Origin: an uncultured bacterium
GTDB lineage: Bacteria > Bacillota_I > Bacilli_A > RFN20 > CAG-826
DNA: 64,000 nucleotides
Assembly: GCA_949285665.1 (NCBI GenBank)
Contig: CASDYC010000001.1
Span: 706,107 to 770,106, forward strand
Direction: 5' to 3'
Under the pieces are notes generated by a model. That model made no database searches. It was not told where the DNA came from and saw nothing but the letters and a program-made list of their open reading frames with translations. Positions 26,970-36,746 of the stretch are shown piece after piece (the stretch's first letter is position 1; the number at the start of each line of letters is the position of its first letter). Both the position numbers and the translations under genes were made by a program.

Positions 26970-28206
26970 TAAAAATCAAAAATATATTCTAGCTTGTTCT
27001 AATGGTCCAGATTCCATGGCATTATTTGATTTGTTATTGAAAAATAATTATTTTTTTATTGTTTGTTTTGTGAATTATAAAACTAGAATTGAATCTGATA
27101 TTGAAGAAGAAAATTTAAGATTAATATGTAATAAAAATAATATTAAACTTGAAACATTAACTTATAATTTAAAAGATAAAAAGAGCGATTTTGAAAATAT
27201 CGCTAGAAAAATTAGATATGATTTTTTTGTTAAAACCGCTAAAAAATATAATATAAAAAATATTTTAATTGCCCATCATTTAGATGATTTAATTGAAACA
27301 TTTTTATTTCAAAAAAACACAAATAGATTATCAGAATATTATGGTCTAGTTTATAAAAGATTATTTATTGATGATATTTATTTAATTAGACCATTATTAA
27401 GTTATCCAAAAGAAAAAATAATCGAGTATTGCAATGAAAATCAAATAATTTATTCAACTGATTACACTAATTTTTCTAATATTCATACTAGAAATAAACT
27501 TAGAAATGAAGTGATAAATAATATGAATTTATTAGATAAATATAAGATTTATTTATCGATATTATCTAAGAATTTAAATCTATCTTATTTATATAAATGT
27601 ACTATAAATTTAAATGAAAAATATTTATTAAATAAATCAAATTTAAATAAATTATCAATCGATGATAAATATAGATTAATTTATAAATGGTTAAAAATTA
27701 ATGATGTCAAAAAAACAAAAAATAATGATGTAGATTTTATTTTAAATAATTTAAATGAAAGAAATAAATATCACATAAATAAAAAAATAATTACCTTTTG
27801 CAGGGATTTTTATTATATTTTTGATGAAAATGTATTTGAAGATACATATAGTTATTCCTTTGAAAATTTAAAAAATAATAATATTTTTAATATAAATTTT
27901 GAAATTTTTGGGAAAAAATTCAAAATTGATACGACTTATTTATATGTAGAGCCGTTAACTAATTTCAACAAGATCAAAATTTCAAGTTATGAAGTTAATT
28001 TAACAAAATATTTAAATGATATTCATATGCCATTAATTTTAAGAAATATATGGCCTTGTATTGTTAAAAAAACGGAAGATGAAAAAGAACTCATATATTT
28101 TCCAAGATATCAAGAAAATTACACAAATCAAAATGAAAATATTTTCAATTTTGACATCAAAAACTTAATTAAAGTATTGTTAGTTGATTATATGAATAAT
28201 CAATAA
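26953..28206 (+). CDS. tilS: tRNA(Ile)-lysidine synthase
   Basis: Converts the wobble C of tRNA-Ile(CAU) to lysidine. It has 417 residues from the ATG at 26953. The PP-loop reads CSNGPDSMALF where most relatives have SGGxDS; the SNGPDS form recalls Mollicutes homologues. AHHLDDLIETFL and the N-terminal ATP-pyrophosphatase fold are intact, followed by a long divergent C-terminal half rich in Asn, Lys and Ile. It overlaps the end of rqcP by 17 nt. hpt, often next in Bacillota, is absent, and ftsH follows. Confidence 0.92.
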   Translation: MKLNLNKNQKYILACSNGPDSMALFDLLLKNNYFFIVCFVNYKTRIESDIEEENLRLICNKNNIKLETLTYNLKDKKSDFENIARKIRYDFFVKTAKKYNIKNILIAHHLDDLIETFLFQKNTNRLSEYYGLVYKRLFIDDIYLIRPLLSYPKEKIIEYCNENQIIYSTDYTNFSNIHTRNKLRNEVINNMNLLDKYKIYLSILSKNLNLSYLYKCTINLNEKYLLNKSNLNKLSIDDKYRLIYKWLKINDVKKTKNNDVDFILNNLNERNKYHINKKIITFCRDFYYIFDENVFEDTYSYSFENLKNNNIFNINFEIFGKKFKIDTTYLYVEPLTNFNKIKISSYEVNLTKYLNDIHMPLILRNIWPCIVKKTEDEKELIYFPRYQENYTNQNENIFNFDIKNLIKVLLVDYMNNQ

Positions 28207-28220
28207 TTGATGTAAATGCG

Positions 28221-28277
28221 TTGTAATTTATTTAATTATTATGTAAAATTAAGCATCGTTTATTTATAAAATAAACG
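28221..28277 (+). promoter_or_regulatory. ftsH promoter with hairpin at the predicted 5' end
   Basis: TTGTAA (28221-28226), 17 nt, TAAAAT (28244-28249). Just past the expected start point is a perfect 9-bp inverted repeat, CGTTTATTT (28257-28265) / AAATAAACG (28269-28277), with a 3-nt loop. It could be an RNA 5'-end hairpin or a DNA operator. GAAAGGAG follows before ATG. Confidence 0.5.
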
Positions 28278-28295
28278 AATGAAAGGAGAAGGCAA

Positions 28296-30521
28296 ATGAA
28301 ACAAAAAAGATCATTATGGTCGCAAATTTTAATTGGAATCATTTGTTTATCATTAATTGGATTATTGATTTGGGGTTTTATTTCTTTGTTTCAACCTCGA
28401 ACATATGCATTAATGGAAAAACAACTTTTTAATGAAAATAAAATATCTTTACAAGTAGATATTGATATATTGACTGTTAATGAAACTAATGACGGATATT
28501 TAAAAACTATAACTGGTTATTATACTCAAGATAAAGATGTTGATGCAGTTAATGGTAGATTTGTTTATCGACAATACACAATAACTATTGATAGAGAATT
28601 GTGGTATCAAGAATTTGAAATTGACACAAATCAGGATACAAACTATTTTATTCCAGAATATGCGCAAAATTCTGAAACTACAGAAGCTCCAAAAATTACA
28701 ATGGAGAGATATTTTAAAGAAGCTGCTTTAAATAGTGCTGAAAAATATTCTTGGATTAATGTAAATTCTTTACCATTTACTATTGGCTCTACATCAACTG
28801 CTAATGTTCAAGCCGATACATTTATGTCTTGGCTTCCAACTATAATTTATTTAGCAATTATTATTTTTGGTGGTTACTTCTTATTTAAATTTATTGGATC
28901 TAGTGTATCAAGCGCAAGTAAATCGCTTGATTTCAATAAATCAAGAGCAAGAAGAGTTGAAGCAAGCACTGTTAAATTTAGTGATGTTGCTGGATGCGAA
29001 GCAGAAAAACAAGAAATGGCTGAATTGGTAGATTATTTAAAACATCCAGGAAAATATACTGAAGTCGGTGCTAAACTTCCAAAAGGAGTTTTATTAGTCG
29101 GGCCTCCAGGCACAGGTAAAACTTTACTTGCAAAAGCTGTTGCTGGTGAAGCTGGTGTCCCATTCTTTTCAATCTCTGGTTCTGACTTTGTTGAAATGTT
29201 TGTTGGAGTTGGTGCTGGAAGAGTTAGAGACTTATTTAAAAATGCTAAACAAAATGCCCCTTGTATTATTTTCATTGATGAAATTGATGCTGTTGGAAGA
29301 CAAAGAGGTGCTGGTTTAGGCGGTGGAAACGACGAAAGAGAACAAACATTAAACCAATTATTAGTAGAATTAGATGGTTTCACTGATAATAATGGAATTA
29401 TTGTTATTGCCGCCACAAATAGAGATGACGTATTAGATCCTGCTTTATTAAGAGCTGGAAGATTTGACAGAAAAGTTACTGTTAGCTTACCAGATAAAGA
29501 AGGAAGAGAAGCAATCTTTAAAGTTCATGCTAGAAATAAAAAGATTTCTCCAGATGTTGATTTTTCAAATTTAGCAAAAAGAACAGTTGGATTTTCTGGA
29601 GCTGATATTGCAACGGTTTTAAATGATGCTGCAATTTTGAGTGTTAGAAATAATACTCCTGATATTACAGTTGCAGAAATTGATGAAGCAATTGATAGAA
29701 GAATTGCAGGTCCTGCAAAATCTGGAAGAACTATGTCTGAACAAGAAAGAAAAACAGTTGCTTATCATGAATCTGGCCACGCAATTATTGGTTTAAAACT
29801 TGAATATAGTGATAAAGTTCAAAAAATTACAATTATTCCAAGAGGAAATACTGGCGGACACGTCTTAATGACACCAGAAAATGATCGATTCTTATTAACA
29901 AAAAATGAATTAATGGCAAGAATTACTGGTTATTTAGGCGGTAGAACTAGTGAAGAAATTTTCTTTAGTGATGTATCAACTGGTGCTAGTAATGATATTG
30001 AAGTTGCAACAAGAATTGCTAGAAGTATGGTAGTTGAATACGGTATGTCTAAATTAGGTCCTATTCAATATGAACAAAATTCTGGTAGTGTATTTTTAGG
30101 AAGAGATTATACTTCAACTCAAAGAAACTTCTCACAAGAAATTGCAATTGAAATTGATAAAGAAGTTAGAAGAATTATTGATGAATGTCATGAACTTGCA
30201 AGAAAAATTATTACTGAAAATAAAGATGATGTAATTTTAATTGCTAATACTTTATTAGATAAAGAAACAATTACTGCTGAAGAAATTGAATATTTATTAG
30301 CCCATAGAACTTTAGATGGCTATAAATCAATTAATCAAAGCGAAGTTGCCGCAAGTTTATATAAAAATAGTGATTTAAATGATTCAAAAAAGAATGAAGA
30401 TGAACCAATAGATGAAAATAAACCTGAAGATAAAAATAAAGAAAGTTCAAATTTAGATATAAACCAAAGCGAAAAAGAAGAAAACAACTCATCAAATGAT
30501 TCAAATTTAGAAAATAAATGA
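28296..30521 (+). CDS. ftsH: ATP-dependent zinc metalloprotease FtsH
   Basis: Membrane-anchored AAA+ protease that degrades misfolded membrane and short-lived regulatory proteins. It has 741 residues. Two membrane segments (about 13-33 and 180-200) flank an outside domain. Walker A is GPPGTGKT (269-276), followed by the pore motif EMFVGVGAGRVRD and the zinc site HESGH (491-495). The last 50 residues form a Glu/Asp/Asn/Lys-rich tail. GAAAGGAG precedes ATG. It overlaps dusB by 4 nt. Confidence 0.97.
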   Translation: MKQKRSLWSQILIGIICLSLIGLLIWGFISLFQPRTYALMEKQLFNENKISLQVDIDILTVNETNDGYLKTITGYYTQDKDVDAVNGRFVYRQYTITIDRELWYQEFEIDTNQDTNYFIPEYAQNSETTEAPKITMERYFKEAALNSAEKYSWINVNSLPFTIGSTSTANVQADTFMSWLPTIIYLAIIIFGGYFLFKFIGSSVSSASKSLDFNKSRARRVEASTVKFSDVAGCEAEKQEMAELVDYLKHPGKYTEVGAKLPKGVLLVGPPGTGKTLLAKAVAGEAGVPFFSISGSDFVEMFVGVGAGRVRDLFKNAKQNAPCIIFIDEIDAVGRQRGAGLGGGNDEREQTLNQLLVELDGFTDNNGIIVIAATNRDDVLDPALLRAGRFDRKVTVSLPDKEGREAIFKVHARNKKISPDVDFSNLAKRTVGFSGADIATVLNDAAILSVRNNTPDITVAEIDEAIDRRIAGPAKSGRTMSEQERKTVAYHESGHAIIGLKLEYSDKVQKITIIPRGNTGGHVLMTPENDRFLLTKNELMARITGYLGGRTSEEIFFSDVSTGASNDIEVATRIARSMVVEYGMSKLGPIQYEQNSGSVFLGRDYTSTQRNFSQEIAIEIDKEVRRIIDECHELARKIITENKDDVILIANTLLDKETITAEEIEYLLAHRTLDGYKSINQSEVAASLYKNSDLNDSKKNEDEPIDENKPEDKNKESSNLDINQSEKEENNSSNDSNLENK

Positions 30522-31507
30522 TATTAACTTCTGAAAAATTAAAACAAATATTTAAAAAAAAGAAAGTTATACTGGCCCCAATGGCTGGTATAACTTCTTT
30601 TTCATATCGAAGTTTTATGTCAAAATTTGGTGTTTCATTACAATATTCTGAAATGATTTCTGATTGTGGATTAATTTATAATAATAAAGAAACAGAAAAC
30701 TTACTTTATACAAATAACAAAGAAAAATTATTTGGAATTCAAATTTTTGGTGGATCAAAAGAAAGTATAATTAAAGGAATAAAATTAATTGAATCAAGAA
30801 ATTTAAAATATGATTTTATAGATTTAAATTTAGCGTGCCCTGTTAAAAAAGTTATTAAAAATAACGGAGGTTCTTCTTGGTTAAATGATCTAGAAATATT
30901 AAAAGATATGGTAAATGAAGTTGTTAAAACTTCAAAGAAACCTGTAACTTGCAAAATTAGAATTGGAATTGATGATAATCATATTAATTTATATGAAGTT
31001 TGCAAAATTTTACAAGATGCTGGAGTTATTTTTATAGCGATTCACGCAAGAACTCAAAAACAACTCTACTATGGCGAACCAGATTATAAAATTCTTGCAA
31101 AACTTAAAGATTTTTTAAAAATTCCTTATGGAATTTCAGGAAATATTTTCAGTGTTGAAGATGCAAAAAAGGCTTTAGATGAGTCAAAAGCAGACGCAGT
31201 TTTAGTTGCAAGAGGCGGCGTTGGAAATCCACTTTTAATAAAAGAAATTAATTACTATGTAAAACATAAAAAAATAAAGCATTTTAATAGAAATTCAAAC
31301 TTACAATCAAAGTTTTTATTAAATTTTGCAAAAAGATTAATTAAAGAAAAAGGTGAAAGAAAAGCAATTTCATTATTAAGAGGAATCGCCCCAAAATTTT
31401 ATTCAAATTTTAAAAATGTAAAAGAAATAAGATTTAAATTATCAACAATTACTTCTTATAAAGAATTAATTGATATTGTAAATAATGTCAAAATGATGGA
31501 AAAATAG
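30518..31507 (+). CDS. dusB: tRNA-dihydrouridine synthase
   Basis: FMN-dependent enzyme reducing uridines in the tRNA D-loop. It has 329 residues. It opens with LAPMAGITSFSYRSF. DLNLACPVKK carries the catalytic Cys, followed by GGSSWL, CKIRIGID and AIHARTQKQLYYG; VARGGVGNPLL is the FMN-phosphate motif. It overlaps ftsH by 4 nt (ATGA). The ftsH-dusB-lysS order is common in Bacillota. Confidence 0.94.
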   Translation: MILTSEKLKQIFKKKKVILAPMAGITSFSYRSFMSKFGVSLQYSEMISDCGLIYNNKETENLLYTNNKEKLFGIQIFGGSKESIIKGIKLIESRNLKYDFIDLNLACPVKKVIKNNGGSSWLNDLEILKDMVNEVVKTSKKPVTCKIRIGIDDNHINLYEVCKILQDAGVIFIAIHARTQKQLYYGEPDYKILAKLKDFLKIPYGISGNIFSVEDAKKALDESKADAVLVARGGVGNPLLIKEINYYVKHKKIKHFNRNSNLQSKFLLNFAKRLIKEKGERKAISLLRGIAPKFYSNFKNVKEIRFKLSTITSYKELIDIVNNVKMMEK

Positions 31508-31536
31508 TATAATTATTAAGATTTAAGGAGAAATTT

Positions 31537-33018
31537 ATGGAAGAACTTAACGATCAAGAATTGGTTAGAAGAGAAAAATTAGAAAAATTAAAAGAATTAG
31601 GTGTAGATCCTTATGGTAGCAAGTTTGAACGAACTGATACTACAAAATCTTGTAGAGAAAAAGTTTTAAACAAAACTAATGAAGAATTAAATGAAAATCA
31701 TATTTATGTAAAAGTAGCCGGCAGAGCTATGTCCATTAGAAGAATGGGCAAAGCTAGTTTTTTAAATATTCAAGATAAATATGGAAGAATTCAAGCTTAT
31801 ATGGGCATTGATGTTGTTGGAGAACATGCCTATGAAGTTTTTAAATTAACAGATATTGGTGATATTGTTGGACTTTATGGAAGATTGATGTTTACAAGAA
31901 CTGGTGAACTTACAATTAGAGTTGAAGAATATACATTTCTAACTAAATCTTTAAAAGTTTTACCTGAAAAATTCCATGGTTTAACTGACACTGAAGAAAG
32001 ATATAGAAGAAGATATCTTGATTTAATTATGAATGAAGATGCTAAAAAAGTAGCACTTTTGAGACCAAAAATTATTCGTGATATACAAAGATTTTTAGAT
32101 GAAAGAGGTTATGTTGAATTTGAAACGAGTGTTCTTCAGCCAATTTTAGGTGGGGCAAATGCAAGACCGTTTATTACCCATCATAACGCCCTTGATAAAG
32201 ATTTTTATTTAAGAATTGCTACAGAATTAGCATTAAAAAGATTAATTGTCGGTGGTTTAGAAAAGGTTTATGAAATTGGTCGATTATTTAGAAATGAAGG
32301 AATGGACACAAAACATAATCCTGAATTTACAACAATTGAATTATATGAAGCATATGGTGATTTATCTTCAATGAGAGATATTGCTGAAGGTTTATTAAAA
32401 AGTTTAGCAAAAAATGTTTTACATTCAGAAAATGGTTTTGAATTTAATGGAAATTATATTGATTTAAGTAAACCATTTAGATGGGTTTCAATGAGTGAAC
32501 TTGTTAAAGAAAAAACTGGTCTAGATTTTACAAGCGATATCAGTTATGAAGAAGCAAAAAAGTTTGCAGAAGAAAAAGGAATAAAAATCGAACCTCACAT
32601 GACTGGTGTTGGACATATTTTAAATGCTTTATTTGAAGAATTTTGTGAAAAAGATTTAATTCAGCCAACATTTGTTTATGGACATCCAATTGAAATTTCT
32701 CCACTTACAAAAAAATCAAAAGATCCAAGATTTACCGAGAGATTTGAGTTATATATTTCTGGATTTGAGATTGCAAATGCTTATAGTGAATTAAATGATC
32801 CAATTGATCAAAAAGAAAGATTTATTGCTCAGTTAAAAGCAAAAGAATTAGGTGATGAAGAAGCAAATGAAATGGATAATGATTTCTTAGAAGCTTTAGA
32901 ATATGGTATGGCGCCAACTGGAGGTATGGGAATTGGAATTGATAGACTTGTAATGGTTTTATTAAATCAACCAAGTATTAGAGAAGTAATTTTATTCCCA
33001 ACAATGAAAGATAGATAA
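31537..33018 (+). CDS. lysS: Lysyl-tRNA synthetase (class II)
   Basis: Charges tRNA-Lys. It has 493 residues, typical of the bacterial enzyme. The N-terminal OB fold binds the anticodon (HIYVKVAGRAMSIRRMGKASF). Class II motif 2 reads FRNEGMDTKHNPEFT and motif 3 reads GMGIGIDRLVMVLL. A TAAGGAG site precedes ATG, and a TATAAT-like box about 25 nt upstream suggests its own promoter in addition to read-through from dusB. Confidence 0.97.
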   Translation: MEELNDQELVRREKLEKLKELGVDPYGSKFERTDTTKSCREKVLNKTNEELNENHIYVKVAGRAMSIRRMGKASFLNIQDKYGRIQAYMGIDVVGEHAYEVFKLTDIGDIVGLYGRLMFTRTGELTIRVEEYTFLTKSLKVLPEKFHGLTDTEERYRRRYLDLIMNEDAKKVALLRPKIIRDIQRFLDERGYVEFETSVLQPILGGANARPFITHHNALDKDFYLRIATELALKRLIVGGLEKVYEIGRLFRNEGMDTKHNPEFTTIELYEAYGDLSSMRDIAEGLLKSLAKNVLHSENGFEFNGNYIDLSKPFRWVSMSELVKEKTGLDFTSDISYEEAKKFAEEKGIKIEPHMTGVGHILNALFEEFCEKDLIQPTFVYGHPIEISPLTKKSKDPRFTERFELYISGFEIANAYSELNDPIDQKERFIAQLKAKELGDEEANEMDNDFLEALEYGMAPTGGMGIGIDRLVMVLLNQPSIREVILFPTMKDR

Positions 33019-33081
33019 AATTTTTAGGAAATTTATCAAATTTATTACGACTTATTTATTAAGGAGGAAATTATTGATTTT

Positions 33082-33110
33082 TTGACATAATAAGTAAGTT
33101 CATGTATAAT
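33082..33110 (+). promoter_or_regulatory. Consensus promoter of rpsF-ssb-rpsR
   Basis: TTGACA (33082-33087), a 17-nt spacer and TATAAT (33105-33110): both hexamers match the sigma-70/sigma-A consensus exactly. It is the strongest promoter seen in the window. Confidence 0.9.
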
Positions 33111-33116
33111 ATTTAA

Positions 33117-33179
33117 GCACAAGTTGTGCATCCTGATATTAACAAAGTTAATATCCGTTAGACCAAAGGAGGAAGAAGT
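33117..33179 (+). promoter_or_regulatory. Structured rpsF leader, candidate S6:S18 autoregulatory RNA
   Basis: The leader holds two hairpins: GCAC/GTGC (33117-33129) and a perfect 9-bp stem GATATTAAC (33135-33143) / GTTAATATC (33147-33155). CCG follows directly at 33155-33157, then AAAGGAGG before ATG. An S6:S18-binding leader with a conserved CCG is known upstream of rpsF in many bacteria. The match here is by position and CCG next to a stem; a covariance-model search would settle it. Confidence 0.55.
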
Positions 33180-33467
33180 ATGAAGAAATATGAATTACTT
33201 TATATTTTGAGACCAGATCTTGAAGAAGACGCTAGAAAAAAAGTAGTAGAATCTTTATCTGATTTACTTACAAAAAACGGCGCAAAAGTAAACAAAACTG
33301 AAGAATGGGGCTTAAAACAATTAGCTTACGAAATCAAAAAGTTTACTAAAGGTTACTATGTTCTTGTTAAATTTGAAGCTGAAAAAGCAGCTTTAGATGA
33401 ATTTGACAGAATGACAAAGATCAATCAAAATGTATTAAGATTTTTAATTACTGTTGATTATCAATAA
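33180..33467 (+). CDS. rpsF: Small ribosomal subunit protein bS6
   Basis: 95 residues. It starts MKKYELLYILRPDLEE, and WGLKQLAYEIKKFTKGYYVL is the family core. Partner of bS18 on the 30S platform. AAAGGAGG lies 8 nt before ATG. It is the first gene of the rpsF-ssb-rpsR operon, with a 17-nt gap to ssb. Confidence 0.97.
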   Translation: MKKYELLYILRPDLEEDARKKVVESLSDLLTKNGAKVNKTEEWGLKQLAYEIKKFTKGYYVLVKFEAEKAALDEFDRMTKINQNVLRFLITVDYQ

Positions 33468-33484
33468 TAAATTAGGAGTAAATT

Positions 33485-33934
33485 ATGATTAACAAAGTAG
33501 TACTTATTGGAAGATTGACATCTGATCCAGTGTTAAGAACAACAGCATCAAACAAATCTTTTGTTTCGTTTACAATTGCTGTAGATGATAGAAGAACTAA
33601 AAACCAAGATGGAACATCATCAACTTTATTTATGAGATGTACCGCATGGAATGCACTTGCTGAAAACATTAATAAGTACACAAAAAAGGGATCTTTAATT
33701 GGGGTTGATGGTCGATTAGTACAAAACAATTTTAAAAGAAAAGATGGTACTAATGGTTCAACAATTGACTTAGTTTGTGAAAATGTTGAATTTTTAACTC
33801 CAAAAGGCGCACCAACTAGTTCAAACGAACCTGGTGGTGATATGTTAAATGAATTTGAATCAAACATTTCATCTTCAAATGATAATACAAGTGACGTATT
33901 AAGCGACATTACTGAAGATGATTTACCATTTTAA
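33485..33934 (+). CDS. ssb: Single-stranded DNA-binding protein
   Basis: 149 residues. The OB fold begins MINKVVLIGRLTSDPVLR and continues FTIAVDDRRT and FMRCTAWNALAENI. A Ser/Asn/Asp-rich linker leads to the acidic tip DDLPF, which docks replication and repair partners. TTAGGAG precedes ATG. It lies between rpsF and rpsR as in B. subtilis. Confidence 0.96.
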   Translation: MINKVVLIGRLTSDPVLRTTASNKSFVSFTIAVDDRRTKNQDGTSSTLFMRCTAWNALAENINKYTKKGSLIGVDGRLVQNNFKRKDGTNGSTIDLVCENVEFLTPKGAPTSSNEPGGDMLNEFESNISSSNDNTSDVLSDITEDDLPF

Positions 33935-33950
33935 TTTTAGGAGGTAGATT

Positions 33951-34178
33951 ATGCCATTTAAGAAAATTAGACCTAAGAAAAAGGTTTGTTATTTTACAAA
34001 AAATAATGTTAAACATATTGATTATAAAGACGTTGAATTATTAAAGAAATTTATTGCTCCAACTGGAAGAATTGCTCCAAGAAGAGTAACTGGAACAAGT
34101 GCTAAATATCAAAGACAATTAGCAGTTGCAATTAAGAGAGCAAGATTCATGGCTTTATTACCATTTGTAACTGATTAA
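33951..34178 (+). CDS. rpsR: Small ribosomal subunit protein bS18
   Basis: 75 residues. It has [19 protein letters not shown] and [20 protein letters not shown], the complete family signature. It binds bS6 on the 30S subunit. TTAGGAGG precedes ATG. It is the last gene of the operon, followed by a strong terminator. The N-terminus has a single Cys (VCYFTKNN) rather than the zinc-type cysteine set. Confidence 0.97.
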   Translation: MPFKKIRPKKKVCYFTKNNVKHIDYKDVELLKKFIAPTGRIAPRRVTGTSAKYQRQLAVAIKRARFMALLPFVTD

Positions 34179-34201
34179 TTTTTGAAAAATATAATAAAAT
34201 T

Positions 34202-34235
34202 AAAAGTCTCTTTAAAAAAGAGACTTTTATTATTC
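34202..34235 (+). terminator. Terminator after rpsR
   Basis: AAAAGTCTCTTT (34202-34213) and AAAGAGACTTTT (34217-34228) form a 12-bp stem with a 3-nt loop, then TTATTATTCTTT. Confidence 0.88.
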
Positions 34236-34258
34236 TTTATTGTTATTAAATTAAATAA

Positions 34259-34264
34259 TATAAT
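34259..34264 (+). promoter_or_regulatory. -10 box of gdpP, 8 nt before ATG
   Basis: TATAAT lies exactly 8 nt upstream of the gdpP start with no ribosome-binding site, predicting a leaderless or nearly leaderless transcript. Confidence 0.55.
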
Positions 34265-34272
34265 AATACTAT

Positions 34273-36294
34273 ATGAAAGATTTTTTAAAGAAAGTTAAAT
34301 TTATATCGTTAATTTTAATTCTATTAGAAATAATTGGAAGCGTTGTTTTATTTTTGCTTTATTATTACAATGTTTCAAATATTGACGAGACTCTTGAACC
34401 AATTATTTTAGTCTATATTTTACTAGGCTTTATTATTTTAGATGGTTTGTTCTTGGTTTTTATATTTTATAAAATTCAAAAATCAAGATATAAAAATGAC
34501 CTCGCAATAGAAAACTTATTTGGAGAAAACATCAAAGGTTCATTTAATTTTGCAAAACTAGGAATTGCAGTTGTTAATGAAAAACAAGAAATTATATGGA
34601 CTAATGAAGTATTAAATGAAAAAGGAATTAACATTTTAGATGAAAATATTCTTGATATTTTTCCATTATTAAGAGGTTTTGAAAGCGATGATAGTCAAGA
34701 AATTAAAATAAAATATAAAGATAAAAGTTATGCAGTTTCATATTTAAAAAAATCTAATGTTTATTTCTTTAAAGACACAACTGATTATGATAATTTACAC
34801 ACATATTCAATAGAACAATCAATCGTTTTAGGTTTAATTATGATTGATAATTATAATGATTTAAAAAGCGATGATGATCAATCTTCTGATATTATGGCTA
34901 GTGTCAGAATGAAAATATTAGAATATTTTAAACAATATGGAGTTTTATTAAGAAAATATTCAAACGATTCATATTACGCAATTTGTAACCGTGAATCTTT
35001 AATGAAAATGCAAGACAATGGATTTGAAATTCTTGATGACATTAAATCTTTAGAAGTTGAAAATGAACTTACACCAACTTTATCAATTGGTTTTGCATAC
35101 GATTTTCCAAACGTTTTAAAATTAAATGAAATGGTTTCTAATGCTGTTGGTATTGCAATTTCAAGAGGTGGTGACCAAGTTGTTGTTTCAAAATATGGAT
35201 CTGAACTTGCTTTTTATGGCGGAAGATCAGAAAGTGTTGAAAAACAAAATAAAGTCCATGTTAGATTGAAAGCTGATGGTTTATTAAGTTTATTAAAGAA
35301 TGCTAAAAATGTTTACATCATGGGCCATAAAAATACTGATTTAGATGCAATTGGTTCATGTTTTGGGGTTTTAGCAATTTGTAAGAGAATTAATGTTCCA
35401 GCAAAAATTGTTTATGATAATAAATTAGCTGATAGAAATACAAAAGTCGCAATTACAACGAGTTTTACAAAACAAGAAGCTAGTGAAATATTTATTACTC
35501 CAAAAGAAGCAATGAATAAAATTACTAGCAAAACAATGTTAGTTTGTTGCGATTTCCATCGTCCAAGTCTTGCAATTTCAAAGTCTTTATTAGATTCAAT
35601 TGATAAAGTTTTATTAATTGATCACCATAGAAGAAGTGAGGAATTTTTAGATAATCTTATTTTTAATCATCTTGATTCTAGTGCATCAAGTGCAAGTGAA
35701 TTAGTTGCTGAGTTAATAAAATATGCAAGTATTAACCCACCAATTACAATCCCAAGCACATATGCAACTTTAATGTTAGCTGGTATTTTCTTAGATACTA
35801 ATTTCTATAAATCACCAGTTTGTGGTATTAGAACATTTGAAGCTTCTATGACTTTAAAACAATTTGGAGCCGATAATTTAAGAGCTGATGAATTTTTAAA
35901 AGATGATTATGAAGAGCATCTATTAATTTCAAAAATTATTTCTTCAATTAAAACACCTTATCTTGGTGTTGTTTATTGTGTAGCTGATGATGATATGATT
36001 ATTGATTCTGATACTTTATCAAAAGCTGCTAATGAATGTGAATCAATGAAAGGCGTAAATGCTTCATTTGTTATTGGAAGAATTGAAGATAAAAAAGTTA
36101 AAATCTCTGCTAGAAGTGATGGTTCAATTAACGTTCAAATTTTATGTGAAAAACTCGGTGGCGGCGGACACTTTAATATGGCTGCTGTCCAATTTGATAC
36201 AAAAGATTTAAAAGAAGTTGAACAAAAATTATTAGATTGTTTAAGAGATTATCTTGATGAAGCAAGGGCAAAAGTTGATAATAAGGAGAACTAA
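34273..36294 (+). CDS. gdpP: Cyclic-di-AMP phosphodiesterase GdpP (DHH/DHHA1)
   Basis: Membrane-bound hydrolase of c-di-AMP, 673 residues. Two membrane helices (about 8-30 and 40-66) are followed by a degenerate PAS region and a degenerate GGDEF-like region (about 175-310). The DHH domain carries [13 protein letters not shown] (about 350) and IDHHRR (449-454). The DHHA1 domain ends with [10 protein letters not shown]. It implies c-di-AMP signalling, although the synthase is not in the window. It lies upstream of rplI with a 2-nt gap, the conserved order. Confidence 0.94.
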   Translation: MKDFLKKVKFISLILILLEIIGSVVLFLLYYYNVSNIDETLEPIILVYILLGFIILDGLFLVFIFYKIQKSRYKNDLAIENLFGENIKGSFNFAKLGIAVVNEKQEIIWTNEVLNEKGINILDENILDIFPLLRGFESDDSQEIKIKYKDKSYAVSYLKKSNVYFFKDTTDYDNLHTYSIEQSIVLGLIMIDNYNDLKSDDDQSSDIMASVRMKILEYFKQYGVLLRKYSNDSYYAICNRESLMKMQDNGFEILDDIKSLEVENELTPTLSIGFAYDFPNVLKLNEMVSNAVGIAISRGGDQVVVSKYGSELAFYGGRSESVEKQNKVHVRLKADGLLSLLKNAKNVYIMGHKNTDLDAIGSCFGVLAICKRINVPAKIVYDNKLADRNTKVAITTSFTKQEASEIFITPKEAMNKITSKTMLVCCDFHRPSLAISKSLLDSIDKVLLIDHHRRSEEFLDNLIFNHLDSSASSASELVAELIKYASINPPITIPSTYATLMLAGIFLDTNFYKSPVCGIRTFEASMTLKQFGADNLRADEFLKDDYEEHLLISKIISSIKTPYLGVVYCVADDDMIIDSDTLSKAANECESMKGVNASFVIGRIEDKKVKISARSDGSINVQILCEKLGGGGHFNMAAVQFDTKDLKEVEQKLLDCLRDYLDEARAKVDNKEN

Positions 36295-36296
36295 TT

Positions 36297-36746
36297 ATGA
36301 AAGTTATAATGTTACAAGATGTTAAAAAAATTGGTAAAAAAGACCAAATTGTTGAAGTAAAAGATGGTTATGCCGCAAATTATTTAATTCCAAATAAATT
36401 AGCAGTTAAATATACCGTTGGTTCAATGAATGTGTTAAATAAGCAAGAAGAAGCACGAGCTAAAAAAGAAGAAGAACTTAAAGAATTAGCTTTAAAAAAC
36501 AAAGACTTATTAGCAAATATTGTTCTTGAATTTAAAGCAAAAGCTGGGAAAGATCATAAAATGATTGGTTCTATCTCTTTTAAAGAAGTTACAAATAAAT
36601 TAAAAGAAGAATTCAATATTGAAGTTGATAAAAGAAAAATTAAAACTAAATATTTAATTAATGCTTTTGGTTATACAAATCTTGAAATTGAATTATATAA
36701 AGGAATCATTGGTATAATTAAAGTCCATGTTAGTGAGGAAGAATAA
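36297..36746 (+). CDS. rplI: Large ribosomal subunit protein bL9
   Basis: 149 residues. The N-terminal [21 protein letters not shown] and [15 protein letters not shown] are the L9 signature; the long helix and C-terminal domain follow. ATAAGGAG precedes ATG. Its stop codon overlaps the dnaB start by 1 nt (TAATG), so translation is coupled. Confidence 0.96.
   Translation: MKVIMLQDVKKIGKKDQIVEVKDGYAANYLIPNKLAVKYTVGSMNVLNKQEEARAKKEEELKELALKNKDLLANIVLEFKAKAGKDHKMIGSISFKEVTNKLKEEFNIEVDKRKIKTKYLINAFGYTNLEIELYKGIIGIIKVHVSEEE

Noticed and set aside
29033-29416. 127-codon ORF antisense to ftsH
   Set aside because: It mirrors the Gly/Pro-rich AAA core and has no initiation signals.
33061-33070. AAGGAGG sequence between lysS and rpsF that looks like an orphan ribosome site
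   Set aside because: It lies upstream of the consensus rpsF promoter and no frame longer than a few codons follows it.
33472-33909. 145-codon ORF antisense to ssb
   Set aside because: It is fully complementary to a well-conserved gene, has no ribosome site and no recognisable motif; a codon-bias shadow.
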